Positions 35,030 through 43,562 are shown, numbered from the stretch's first letter. The stretch is 64,000 nt of DNA from Clostridia bacterium (GCA_017402845.1 JAFPLH010000079.1:29918-93917); one strand, 5' to 3'. Notes: a model not told the origin generated them from the sequence alone. A program made the numbers and translations.

Positions 35030-36385
35030 ATGCCTCAAACACTATCAAAAAGGGTGCAGATAAGGATAATTTCTTTTTCTCTGGCAGGAGCTTTACTGCT
35101 ATTCGGTGCCGGATTCACGGGCTACCGCATCACCGCACGTTATCGTGATACCGTGGAGTACAAATATCAGCAGTCGATAAACGATCTGTCCGACTATGTT
35201 TCAAACATAAAGACAACTCTGCAAAAGGGATTGTATTCAAACACTGCCGCAGGACTTCAACCTGTTTTCGCAAAGCTTATGACAATGAGCGAGGGCGCAA
35301 AAAATGCTCTTGCTGTTTTGCCCGTAAGCGGAGATCAATCAATAGCCATACAAAAATATCTGGCTCAGGTGGGAGATTACTCCTTTTACTCACTGAAAAA
35401 GCTTGCTAAAAATGAACAGCTTTCAAATGACGAGCTTGACAATTTAAAAAAGCTCTATTCGTATGCCTGTACTCTTGATACATCTGTCGGAGATCTTGCA
35501 GCCGCATACGGTGACGGTGCAATAAAAATAGGCAAGCCTATCACGCTTAAAGGTAACATTACCGAGATAGGCGAGCAGTCGGGAGAACTTACTCTTGACG
35601 GCGGATTCCGAGAAATGAACGAAGGCTTCACCGATTATCCCACAATGATATATGACGGACCGTTTTCTGATCATATAGAAAAACAGAAGCCGGCACTTAT
35701 CGAAAACAAAACAGAAATATCTCAGACGCAGGCTCTTGTAAAAGCCGCTGCATTTGCTCATTGCAGTCAGAGTGACTTATACTTTACCGGAAAAAGCGAA
35801 GGCAGTCTGCCGACATATAATTTCACAAGCCTTGATAAATATATTACCGTAACGCAAAAGGGCGGTTATATTGATCTGTATATAGATCATACTCCCGTCA
35901 GCAAATCAACTCTTTCCGTTAATTCAGCAATTGACGAAGCCGCACAATTTTTGCGAAGTACTCTCGGTGAGAATTTCAAAGAAAGCTATTATTCCGTATC
36001 AGACAATATCTGTACAATAAACTTTGCTTATACCGCAAATGATATTATATATTACAGCGATCTTGTAAAAGTGGGCGTAAGTCTGCAAACAGGCGAAATA
36101 GTCAGCTATTGCGCCACAGGATATATTATGAACCATAAAGCACGTCCGGAAAAAGCACCTTCACTTTCCGCAGACGAAGCAAAGCAGTACGTCAATAAAA
36201 ATCTTAATATCACAAGCTCACAGCTTGCCGTGATACCAACAGCAGGAAAATATGAAGTTCTCACCTATGAATTCCGCTGCAAAAGCGATAACAACGATAT
36301 TTTAGTATATATAAACACTGACACCGGAAACGAAGAACAACTCTACATCGTTCTGAAAGGCGATAACGGAGTCCTTGTGATCTGA
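35030..36385 (+). CDS. ypeB: Spore germination protein YpeB
   Basis: About 451 residues: an N-terminal membrane segment (about 12-35), a YpeB N-domain rich in helices, and two PepSY/YpeB-type repeats in the C-terminal half. In Bacillus, YpeB is needed for the cortex-lytic enzyme SleB in the spore. Here no sleB gene is next to it, unlike in Bacillus. Its presence argues for an endospore former. Start uncertain: ATG at 35030 or TTG at 35024, both near AAAGGAG. Confidence 0.85.
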   Translation: MPQTLSKRVQIRIISFSLAGALLLFGAGFTGYRITARYRDTVEYKYQQSINDLSDYVSNIKTTLQKGLYSNTAAGLQPVFAKLMTMSEGAKNALAVLPVSGDQSIAIQKYLAQVGDYSFYSLKKLAKNEQLSNDELDNLKKLYSYACTLDTSVGDLAAAYGDGAIKIGKPITLKGNITEIGEQSGELTLDGGFREMNEGFTDYPTMIYDGPFSDHIEKQKPALIENKTEISQTQALVKAAAFAHCSQSDLYFTGKSEGSLPTYNFTSLDKYITVTQKGGYIDLYIDHTPVSKSTLSVNSAIDEAAQFLRSTLGENFKESYYSVSDNICTINFAYTANDIIYYSDLVKVGVSLQTGEIVSYCATGYIMNHKARPEKAPSLSADEAKQYVNKNLNITSSQLAVIPTAGKYEVLTYEFRCKSDNNDILVYINTDTGNEEQLYIVLKGDNGVLVI

Positions 36386-36470
36386 TTTAAAAATGACCGA
36401 TTTTCAGAGATATAGTATTTTAGTCAACATCGCACAAAGACGGCTTAATGGCTCAATACCGGAACAAAAA

Positions 36471-36498
36471 ATATCCGCCCCGAAAAAAGGGCGGATAT
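36471..36498 (-). terminator. Terminator of fba
   Basis: ATATCCGCCC and GGGCGGATAT flank a short loop; on the minus strand TTTTTTG follows. Confidence 0.85.
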
Positions 36499-36527
36499 AG
36501 TTTTTGCAGAAATAACAGTTAAAACAA

Positions 36528-37394
36528 TCAAGCCTTGCCAACAGAACCGAAAAGCTCCATTTTCTCTTTAACAGTAGCCTTTATAGCCTCAAAGCCGGGG
36601 TTGAGAAGCTTTCTCGGATCAAAGCCCTTGCCCTGAAGATCCTTGCCAGCCTCAATGTAAGCTCTTGTAGCCTCTTGGAAAGAAAGCTGACACTCTGTAT
36701 TAACGTTGATCTTTGATACGCCCAAAGAAATAGCCTTCTTTATCATATCAGCAGGGATACCTGTACCGCCGTGCAATACGAGAGGCATTTCACCTGTTTT
36801 AGCCTGAATAGCGTCAAGTGTTTCAAAAGAAAGTCCCTGCCAGTTTTCGGGATACTTACCGTGAATGTTACCGATACCTGCTGCGAGCATATCTACGCCG
36901 AGATCAGCAATAGTCTTGCACTCATCGGGATCTGCACATTCGCCCATACCAACAACGCCGTCTTCTTCGCCGCCGATAGAACCTACCTCGCACTCGATAG
37001 AAAGTCCGAGATTATGAGCAACATTTACAAGCTCTTTAGACTTTGCAAGGTTTTCTTCAAACGGATAATGAGAACCGTCAAACATAATAGAAGTAAAGCC
37101 TGCCTTTACGCACTTATAGCAGCCTTCGTATGTACCGTGGTCAAGATGAAGTGCAACAGGTACTGTAATACCCAAAGACTCGTCCATAGCCTTAACCATA
37201 GCGGCAACTGTTGTAAAGCCTGTCATATACTTGCCTGCGCCCTCAGAAACACCAAGAATTACGGGTGACTGAAGCTCCTGTGCTGTGAGAAGGATAGCCT
37301 TTGTCCACTCTAAGTTATTGATGTTGAACTGACCTACTGCATAATGACCTTGCTTTGCTTTTTTAAGCATTTCTGCTGCATTTACTAATGCCAT
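36528..37394 (-). CDS. fba: Class II fructose-bisphosphate aldolase
   Basis: 288 residues. Zinc-binding HLDHGTYEGCYKCV (about 82-95), the catalytic region ECEVGSIGGEEDG (about 134-146) and the phosphate-binding LVLHGGTGIP (about 205-214) identify class II aldolase. It cleaves fructose 1,6-bisphosphate in glycolysis or runs in reverse for gluconeogenesis. ATG at 37394 chosen: AGGAG is 10 bp upstream, while the in-frame GTG at 37403 is too close. Monocistronic. Confidence 0.95.
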   Translation of the reverse strand: MALVNAAEMLKKAKQGHYAVGQFNINNLEWTKAILLTAQELQSPVILGVSEGAGKYMTGFTTVAAMVKAMDESLGITVPVALHLDHGTYEGCYKCVKAGFTSIMFDGSHYPFEENLAKSKELVNVAHNLGLSIECEVGSIGGEEDGVVGMGECADPDECKTIADLGVDMLAAGIGNIHGKYPENWQGLSFETLDAIQAKTGEMPLVLHGGTGIPADMIKKAISLGVSKINVNTECQLSFQEATRAYIEAGKDLQGKGFDPRKLLNPGFEAIKATVKEKMELFGSVGKA

Positions 37395-37617
37395 TGTATT
37401 CACGCTCCTGAATCATTTCTATTTGGGATAATTCCCCACAGTTTGATTATACTATATTTTGCAATAAATATAAAGTGGTAAAGTGAAAATTTCTTATTTT
37501 TTTTACAAAAAGATCACCTGCTCAATAATTAACCGCCCCGCACAACATTGAAGTAATATTGATTTATCCTTGCTGATATGGTAGAATTATTCTATTATAT
37601 TGATAGGCGGTGATCTT

Positions 37618-38925
37618 TTGCTCCAGCTTGGAATATCTATGGCATTCGGATTAACAGTAGGTATTATTATGTCGCTTGTTTTATGGCTGAATACAAAGTT
37701 AAATCTGGTTGAACTTTTTATGGTCATGATCTTTGTATTTTTAAGCAGTATAGTATGGAATTTCACAAGCGGAAAATTTACAGATATTACCTTACTTGCA
37801 TTAATGGTAGTATGGACACTTGCACGACTTCTTATCGACAAGTGGCGTGTATTCGAGAAAATACTGACCTTTACAATGAGTACAATATTAGTGCTTAACT
37901 ACTACATTTACCTTACGTTTATAGGCCTTCGTGTAGAAAACGGTATGAGTATAACCTCTCTTATCTATATGATAGTGTATCTGGCTATAATAGCCGCCGT
38001 ATTCTTTATTGTGTGGCTGCAAAAAGTATCCTTTTTCAGCAATACATGGGTAAAAGATTTCTTTTATCACGAAGATCCGAAGGTAAAATCAAACCGAACG
38101 ATCATCTTCACTTTTTTGATTGTTCTCACACTTGTTATCATCATGGGCATATACATATCGTTAGGCGTTATCAGCGAAACAGAAAAGGCTGTGTTCTATA
38201 TCGGATTTGAGTTTTTCTTCTCGTTTGCCTACATTTTTATAAGCTTTGCAATGCTTAAAATGCTTGTTGAGTATTCTATCTTGTCAGATGTCAGCGAGCA
38301 GGAAAAGCAGCACCAAAAAGAGCTTAAATCCTTTATTAAAATGATACGTGCGCAAAGACATGATTTCAATTTGCACCTTCACGCCGTAAACGGACTTCTT
38401 GAAGCAGGAAAATTCGAGGAGTGCAAAGAGTACGTAAATAAAATGGTTACAGAAACCGAATATGTAAACGAGGTTCTGCCTATTTACGATACTTCAATAA
38501 GCGCTATGCTTTACGCTTACCGCTCAGACGCAGAAAGCAAAGGTATTCATATGGATTTTGATATCACTACGAATCTTAAAGGACTCGCCCCCGAAGCATA
38601 CGAGATAAACAGAATTATAGGTAATCTTCTGCAAAATGCTATCGACGAATTAAGCTCTGAAAAAGACAGAGAATACGGTATCAAGGTGAAAATATACGAA
38701 AGCAGCGGCGGAAGCGTTATAGACATCTCAAACAAGTTTTTTGGTGACGAAAGCGAAATTTCACACTTCTTTGATTATAATTATTCGCTGAAAAAACAGC
38801 ATGAAGGTCTTGGACTCAGTACAGTACAGCGTATTGCAGAATCGTATAAGGGTATGGCTTATGTTGAAATGGACGAGGATATCATACATTTTATTGTAAG
38901 ACTGCCAAAGAAAACCTACAAATAA
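37618..38925 (+). CDS. GHKL-family sensor histidine kinase (AgrC/VirS-like), orphan
   Basis: About 435 residues. Five to seven membrane helices fill residues 1-225, followed by a coiled-coil, the phospho-acceptor box RAQRHDFNLHLHAVNGLLEA, and a GHKL ATPase domain with the N box (IIGNLLQNAIDEL) and G box (KQHEGLGLSTVQ). This architecture belongs to AgrC, VirS and FsrC, which sense peptides and act through LytTR regulators. No regulator or autoinducer gene is adjacent. A TTG at 37618 is the best start (AGGCGG upstream); an earlier TTG at 37600 lacks a site. The two sRNA units follow. Confidence 0.85.
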   Translation: MLQLGISMAFGLTVGIIMSLVLWLNTKLNLVELFMVMIFVFLSSIVWNFTSGKFTDITLLALMVVWTLARLLIDKWRVFEKILTFTMSTILVLNYYIYLTFIGLRVENGMSITSLIYMIVYLAIIAAVFFIVWLQKVSFFSNTWVKDFFYHEDPKVKSNRTIIFTFLIVLTLVIIMGIYISLGVISETEKAVFYIGFEFFFSFAYIFISFAMLKMLVEYSILSDVSEQEKQHQKELKSFIKMIRAQRHDFNLHLHAVNGLLEAGKFEECKEYVNKMVTETEYVNEVLPIYDTSISAMLYAYRSDAESKGIHMDFDITTNLKGLAPEAYEINRIIGNLLQNAIDELSSEKDREYGIKVKIYESSGGSVIDISNKFFGDESEISHFFDYNYSLKKQHEGLGLSTVQRIAESYKGMAYVEMDEDIIHFIVRLPKKTYK

Positions 38926-38969
38926 CTGCTGCTTTAATTCTGTTTTGGATTTATATTTTTTTAAGCAGT

Positions 38970-39001
38970 CCAAATAGACACAAAAAAGTACCAAATAGGC
39001 A
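38970..39001 (+). promoter_or_regulatory. Direct-repeat operator 1 (LytTR/VirR-box-like)
   Basis: Two copies, CCAAATAGACA and CCAAATAGGCA, start exactly 21 bp apart, two helical turns, on the same face of DNA. The second ends 7 bp before the -35 of the promoter at 39009. The same arrangement, with the same 21-bp period and 7-bp gap, occurs at 39280-39311. LytTR-family regulators bind such tandem direct repeats. Confidence 0.7.
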
Positions 39002-39008
39002 AAAGCTA

Positions 39009-39037
39009 TTGCAATTCTTTTAAAAATGTATTACACT
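39009..39037 (+). promoter_or_regulatory. Promoter of sRNA unit 1
   Basis: TTGCAA, 17 bp, TACACT. The expected start is near 39044, at the first base of the 5' hairpin. Confidence 0.75.
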
Positions 39038-39043
39038 TTAGAT

Positions 39044-39150
39044 ACAGTAAATGATTGCTAATACTGTAAACACGATTATTTCGAGAAAACCTCTTTCTAA
39101 ATACGATTCCCCTAAAATAAGAGCGAGTTGATCGCTCTTATTTTATTTTT
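39044..39150 (+). ncRNA. Predicted regulatory sRNA 1
   Basis: About 105 nt. The 5' hairpin TACAGTA/TACTGTA (39043-39049/39062-39068) has a 12-nt loop containing ATGATTGC. An unpaired region follows with 38 nt (39089-39126) identical to sRNA 2, including GATTCCCCTAAAAT, a C-rich stretch able to pair with Shine-Dalgarno sequences. It ends in a 13-bp terminator stem (AAAATAAGAGCGA) and a T-run. Alternatively the ATG in the loop opens a 26-codon frame (MIANTVNT...), without a ribosome-binding site. Confidence 0.7.
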
Positions 39151-39279
39151 TATATAATATTTACAAACGAAAGCAGAAGCATTTACTATTATACATAGAA
39201 TTATACTAAATAGCATAGTTTAATAATACCTCTGTTCACTTTTCATTCTCCGCCTAATGTGATGATTTTGTGATAAAAA

Positions 39280-39311
39280 CCGAATAGACAGCATAAAGTA
39301 CCAAATAGACA
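39280..39311 (+). promoter_or_regulatory. Direct-repeat operator 2 (LytTR/VirR-box-like)
   Basis: CCGAATAGACA and CCAAATAGACA, 21 bp apart, the second ending 7 bp before the -35 at 39319. Same geometry as operator 1. Confidence 0.7.
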
Positions 39312-39318
39312 AAACCCC

Positions 39319-39347
39319 TTGAAAAAGTTTCGGTTTTGTTATATTCT
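39319..39347 (+). promoter_or_regulatory. Promoter of sRNA unit 2
   Basis: TTGAAA, 17 bp, TATTCT; expected start near 39354, the first base of the 5' hairpin. Confidence 0.75.
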
Positions 39348-39353
39348 ATTATT

Positions 39354-39496
39354 GCAGTGAATGATTGCGAACACTGCTGCTACTCACAATGCGGCATGAT
39401 TGCCACTACCGCATTATTTGATTTAGATTATTAGACCTCTTTCTAAATACGATTCCCCTAAAATAAGAGCGATTTTGGATCGCTCTTATTTTTTGT
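39354..39496 (+). ncRNA. Predicted regulatory sRNA 2
   Basis: About 140 nt. The 5' hairpin GCAGTG/CACTGC (39354-39359/39372-39377) has a 12-nt loop with ATGATTGC. Relative to sRNA 1, two base pairs changed in a compensatory way (A-U to G-C). A second hairpin, AATGCGG/CCGCATT (39388-39415), again shows ATGATTGC in its loop. The 38-nt tail (39435-39472) and 13-bp terminator match sRNA 1. Tiny frames starting MIANT and MIATT are present at the ATGATTGC sites. Confidence 0.7.
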
Positions 39497-39501
39497 CTTA
39501 A

Positions 39502-39641
39502 GGCAACACCGCACAAATACCGCCTGACGGCTTTGTACCGAATCTGCTTGATCTTTTTTCGTCATACTGCACAGAAATTTCTGTACACTCTGACAAAAAA
39601 ATCTGCTGCACATCTTCGGCACAATATCTGTGCGATGTTCC
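39502..39641. mobile_element. Family C MITE-like element
   Basis: About 140 bp with terminal inverted repeats GGCAACACCGCACAAATA and the inverse of GGAACATCGCACAGATA. CTTAA is present on both sides (39497-39501 and 39642-39646), a target duplication of 4-5 bp. It sits between the sRNA 2 terminator and the promoter of the AEC transporter. Only one copy is in this window. Confidence 0.75.
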
Positions 39642-39649
39642 CTTAACAT

Positions 39650-39678
39650 TTGATAAATTCAGCCAAATGTATTATACT
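39650..39678 (+). promoter_or_regulatory. Promoter of the AEC transporter gene
   Basis: TTGATA, 17 bp, TATACT. The -35 begins 4 bp after the MITE target duplication. Confidence 0.7.
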
Positions 39679-39706
39679 AAAGAGGTATTGTAAGGAGAGT
39701 GATTCA

Positions 39707-40642
39707 ATGGAATTTAAAATTACTATTATTACCGTGGGAATAATGCTTTTATACAGTCTTCCCGGATTTGCTTTAGTAAAAGCCAAAAAAATAAAAGCTG
39801 AATGCATTTCTGCATTCGCTGCTGTGCTAATGTATGTATGCCAATCGTGTCTGGTTGTATACTCGTTTCAACAGGTCGATTATTCGCCTAAGCTATTTAA
39901 GGAAATGCTTATATTCTTCGCATTGGGACTATTTGTACAATCGCTGATAATCATTACATACTATCTTATTTTCAGAAAAAGATATGAAGATGTAAAATAC
40001 AGAATAGTTACTATTGCGGGCGTTTTCGGAAATTGTGCCTTTATGGGTGTACCGCTGCTTGAAAAGCTGCTGCCCGATTATCCTCAGGCGGTTGCCTTTT
40101 CTGCTGTTTACAGCATTTCAATGAATCTGTTGGGGTGGACAGTCGCCTCAGCGATAATCGCAAACGACAAAAACTATATAAAGCTAAAGAATTTCTTTTT
40201 AAATCCCTCTGTAATAGCTCTATACATGGCGCTGCCGTTATTCTTTTGCGGTATAGAAATAGGCGGCACACAAGCAGGCACGGCAGTTTTTCTTTTGGCA
40301 AGAATGACAACGCCGCTTTGTATGCTGATTATGGGAATGCGCCTTGCGTCTGTACCGTTAAAACCTATCGTTACAAGAAAGCTTAATTATCTTGTTCTAT
40401 TTCTCAAGCAGCTTATAATGCCTTTATTAGGGCTTATAGTGATATTTTTTCTGCCTATTGACACAAATATGAAGCTGACATTTTATATTATTTGCTGTTG
40501 TCCTGTTGCAAGCGTAGTTCTGAACTTTTCAGAGCTTCTTGGACAAGGTCAAGAAATGGCTGCAAACCTTGTTCTTCTGGGAACATTCAGTTCAATCGTA
40601 ACAATACCTATAATGATGATACCGGCACATTTTCTTTTTTAA
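39707..40642 (+). CDS. AEC family transporter (auxin efflux carrier-like)
   Basis: 311 residues with about ten hydrophobic helices in the two five-helix repeats of the AEC family; GNCAFMGVPLLEKL (about 109-122) is the conserved broken-helix motif. Members export or take up carboxylates such as malate or malonate; the substrate is unknown here. ATG at 39707 with AAGGAG 9 bp upstream. Confidence 0.85.
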   Translation: MEFKITIITVGIMLLYSLPGFALVKAKKIKAECISAFAAVLMYVCQSCLVVYSFQQVDYSPKLFKEMLIFFALGLFVQSLIIITYYLIFRKRYEDVKYRIVTIAGVFGNCAFMGVPLLEKLLPDYPQAVAFSAVYSISMNLLGWTVASAIIANDKNYIKLKNFFLNPSVIALYMALPLFFCGIEIGGTQAGTAVFLLARMTTPLCMLIMGMRLASVPLKPIVTRKLNYLVLFLKQLIMPLLGLIVIFFLPIDTNMKLTFYIICCCPVASVVLNFSELLGQGQEMAANLVLLGTFSSIVTIPIMMIPAHFLF

Positions 40643-40652
40643 TAGTACCTCT

Positions 40653-40693
40653 AAACAGAAAGAGGACACTTTTTAGGTGTCCTCTTTCTGTTT
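40653..40693 (+). terminator. Bidirectional terminator
   Basis: A 17-bp stem starting AAACAGAAAGAGGACAC with a 7-nt loop, followed by GTTTTGG on the plus strand. It separates the converging AEC and M23 peptidase genes. Confidence 0.85.
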
Positions 40694-40711
40694 GTTTTGG
40701 GGTTATTTATC

Positions 40712-42361
40712 TTAATATAAGTAGTTAGCAGGATTTACATATTCACCATACTCGATGATCTCAAAATGCAGATGCGCGCCGGTTGAATCGCCTGTTGAAC
40801 CTACTGCGGCAATAACCTCGCCTTGTTCAACATAAGTGCCGGGTGTAACGTAAATGTCGCTGCACTGTGCATATTTTGTCTGATAACCGTTTCCATGGTC
40901 GATAATAAGATAACAGCCGTAATTCTCTGTACCGTAATCCAATACAGCAACAGTTACATATCCGCTTGCGGAAGCAACTATCGGCTGACCGTCTGCGCAA
41001 GGTCCTGAAATATCAATGCCCTTATGCAGCTTCTCGCCTACATAACCAAACGTATTTGTAATATCATAGCAGTTGACTGCTGGCCAAATAAACTGCGAAG
41101 GCTTCTGTACAGTCGGTTCACTGCTGCTCTGATTCTCTGTACTGTCGTTTAACGAAGTATCGCTGCTTGAACCGTTATCTGCTGCTGTACTATTATTATC
41201 AGTATTCTTTGCAGTATCTGAACTCTTGCTGTTTTCATACTCCTGTAAAGTCTTTGCATCTTCTGCATTTTCATTCTCAGCAGATACGCATATTATCTGT
41301 TTCTGCGGCTTAACCGACGCTGTAACCTTAACTGTTTCTTTATCTATCTGTACACCGTCAACGTATGTTACTCTTTCTATCGCAGTACCCTCGCCGATCT
41401 TACCCTCTCTGATAACTTCTTCATAGCCCTCAGGCTTTGTTGAGTCTACCACATATTCGGTTTTGTAGCGAAGCTTAACATTCTTTTCTTCTGATACTAC
41501 TACTGTATAGCTTAGATCTATATTATTTACAAGGCGGTCTTTGATGACCTTTGAAGAAACAACAGAATCCTTTGCAAAAAGTCCTACTTCAAGTATAACG
41601 CTTGTGTTAAACTTTACCTTTTCGACCTTTACTTTTTTGATCTTGTCATTTTCTTTATATTGTTTTTCGTACTCTTTCTTCTTTGCGGTAAGCAGAGAAT
41701 CAAGAACCTTTTTTGCTTCGTCCTCAGTCTCAACTGCTCCTACAAACGATCCGTCTGCAAATACGCCGCAAACGTTATCAGAAAGTACACCGTCGCTTTC
41801 TATAATAGTTCTGCTAAGCTCTGCCGATGTCTGGAATGATGAACCGTTGTTTACAACAGCTACTGTATATTTAGGCTCGTCCTCAGGAGTATCAAGACTT
41901 TTATTGATTATTCGGCTGTCTATGATACTTACAGCCTCCTCAACAACTCCTGCATTCTCTACTAAAGCTATTTGTCTGTCGTTATACGTTACTGCAAGAC
42001 CAAACTGCTGTGCATTGAAATATGATACCGTACAAACAAGAACCATAAAAGCCGTAAACGGCATAAAGCTGTTAATAAACGACGAACGGCGTTCTTTTCT
42101 TTTAGCCTGACGGCGAAGTCTTTGTCTTTCTTCCCTCTCGGCTCTGATCTCCTCAATAGTCTTTTCTTCCTCCTCTATGCTGTTGTACATAGACTCAAAA
42201 TCAGCAGACTCTGAATAAAGACCGTTATACTCTGTATTGTCCTCGAAATAATCGGAAATATCCGACGAGAAGTTGTCAAGCATTTCCTGCGTAACTTCTT
42301 CAAATTCGGGCTCTGTATAATCTGAACCCATATAAGATTTATAGTCTGACAATTTAAACAA
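40712..42361 (-). CDS. M23 family metallopeptidase with G5 domain
   Basis: 549 residues: acidic cytoplasmic region (1-75), Arg/Lys-rich stretch, one membrane helix (about 97-115), a middle domain, a G5 domain (about 295-375, ending VKPQKQI), a Ser/Asn/Thr-rich linker and a C-terminal peptidase M23 domain with HKGIDIS and HLHFEI, the zinc ligands. These enzymes cut peptidoglycan cross-bridges; many clostridial members act in sporulation or cell separation. The zinc ligands are intact, so it is likely active. Start uncertain: TTG at 42361, or TTG at 42352 with better spacing. Confidence 0.85.
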   Translation of the reverse strand: MFKLSDYKSYMGSDYTEPEFEEVTQEMLDNFSSDISDYFEDNTEYNGLYSESADFESMYNSIEEEEKTIEEIRAEREERQRLRRQAKRKERRSSFINSFMPFTAFMVLVCTVSYFNAQQFGLAVTYNDRQIALVENAGVVEEAVSIIDSRIINKSLDTPEDEPKYTVAVVNNGSSFQTSAELSRTIIESDGVLSDNVCGVFADGSFVGAVETEDEAKKVLDSLLTAKKKEYEKQYKENDKIKKVKVEKVKFNTSVILEVGLFAKDSVVSSKVIKDRLVNNIDLSYTVVVSEEKNVKLRYKTEYVVDSTKPEGYEEVIREGKIGEGTAIERVTYVDGVQIDKETVKVTASVKPQKQIICVSAENENAEDAKTLQEYENSKSSDTAKNTDNNSTAADNGSSSDTSLNDSTENQSSSEPTVQKPSQFIWPAVNCYDITNTFGYVGEKLHKGIDISGPCADGQPIVASASGYVTVAVLDYGTENYGCYLIIDHGNGYQTKYAQCSDIYVTPGTYVEQGEVIAAVGSTGDSTGAHLHFEIIEYGEYVNPANYLY

Positions 42362-42539
42362 CCCCTATTAATAATTGTTACATATCTGTAAAAATTAACT
42401 GTTATTATTATACCAAACGGTAACAAAAATGCAACCCTTTTTAACAAGTTTTGTAATATTCAGCGATTTGCACAAATACACAACCTTATTTTCGCCAAAT
42501 ACATCAGTATTATGCATCAGACTTTACAACATACAACAA

Positions 42540-43559
42540 TTATTGAGAGTCAATTATTTCATAAAAGATATTATTATTTAAAATGGTTTCTCTTTTCTTG
42601 CCGTCAAATGCATAAGCAAGCATAAGCTTTGAGTATGCCGCACATTTGCCTATACTGTATAACCTGCGTACTGACGAATTTCTGAAAACTTCTTCAGAGC
42701 TGTATTCATAAACCTTTTGCTTTGCGGGGTATACATATATATCGGTATCATATTCATTGCATTGTTCGATCAAACGATCAACAGAAAGCTTTTCTCCTAT
42801 TGTACACGCAGTAGCCGAATGATACAGTCTTAACAGAACCGCACGTTTATCACGAATACATAAAGAGCTGAAATCCAGTCCTACATAGCTGTCTATCATA
42901 CAAATATCAGGCGATAAGTTCAGAGAAGCGCCTTTCAAAAAAGAAAGCGTACTTTGCGGCACGGTACAAGGCGGATTTACGGTATCACAAACACGCTCGA
43001 AGCGCTCTCCGTTCATATATCCGAAAGGCACACCGCCCCATGAAGAAAAGCTGTCGGTAAATCCGTCGGCTTCATTAAGTCTTGTTGACAAATATACCGC
43101 AGGCATTTCGCCCTTATTCTGCCAAACAGTGAATACTCCGGTATTTGTATGATTTTTCCTTTTAAAGTCAAGAATAAAATTAACAGCCGCAGAAAAATTC
43201 TTTTTGCCGTTGCTGGCAGGCATACTCAGAACACTGTCAGCCGCAGTAATTACAACGGGAGCATTAACCCAGCTTAGAGCAAGTCCCAACACCGCAGAGG
43301 AATAAGCTAAAGTATCACTGCCATGTGTAATAACAACACCGTCATATTTTTCAAACGGTACAGAAAGCATAAAATTACAAAGTTTTGATAATGTTTCGGG
43401 TGTTGAATTCTCGCTTAATATACTAAAAGGCGATACGCACTCAAAGCCGGCTTTAATACCGCTTAAAAGCGAATTGCTGACATTTTGTGAAACATCTGCA
43501 ACACCGTTTAATATCTCGCTGCCGATAGTACCGCCCGTAAATACAACTAAAATACTCAT
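42540..43559 (-). CDS. Asparaginase family protein
   Basis: 339 residues. GGTIGS (about 9-14) holds the first catalytic Thr. The second motif reads ITHGSDTLAYS, with Ser where THGTDT is usual, so the second catalytic Thr is replaced by Ser, while the Asp and following residues are kept. Cytosolic (no signal). Converts asparagine to aspartate and ammonia, or a related amidohydrolase reaction. It follows a small membrane-protein gene by 3 bp and is probably co-transcribed. Confidence 0.8.
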   Translation of the reverse strand: MSILVVFTGGTIGSEILNGVADVSQNVSNSLLSGIKAGFECVSPFSILSENSTPETLSKLCNFMLSVPFEKYDGVVITHGSDTLAYSSAVLGLALSWVNAPVVITAADSVLSMPASNGKKNFSAAVNFILDFKRKNHTNTGVFTVWQNKGEMPAVYLSTRLNEADGFTDSFSSWGGVPFGYMNGERFERVCDTVNPPCTVPQSTLSFLKGASLNLSPDICMIDSYVGLDFSSLCIRDKRAVLLRLYHSATACTIGEKLSVDRLIEQCNEYDTDIYVYPAKQKVYEYSSEEVFRNSSVRRLYSIGKCAAYSKLMLAYAFDGKKRETILNNNIFYEIIDSQ

Positions 43560-43562
43560 TGT

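Noticed and set aside
35024..36385. Search for a sleB or cortex-lytic partner next to ypeB
   Set aside because: Neighbouring genes encode a small zinc-ribbon membrane protein and aldolase; no hydrolase motif seen.
36425..36450. Fragment resembling a family C MITE end (AACATCGCACA)
   Set aside because: Only 11 bases match and no partner terminus or target duplication is visible.
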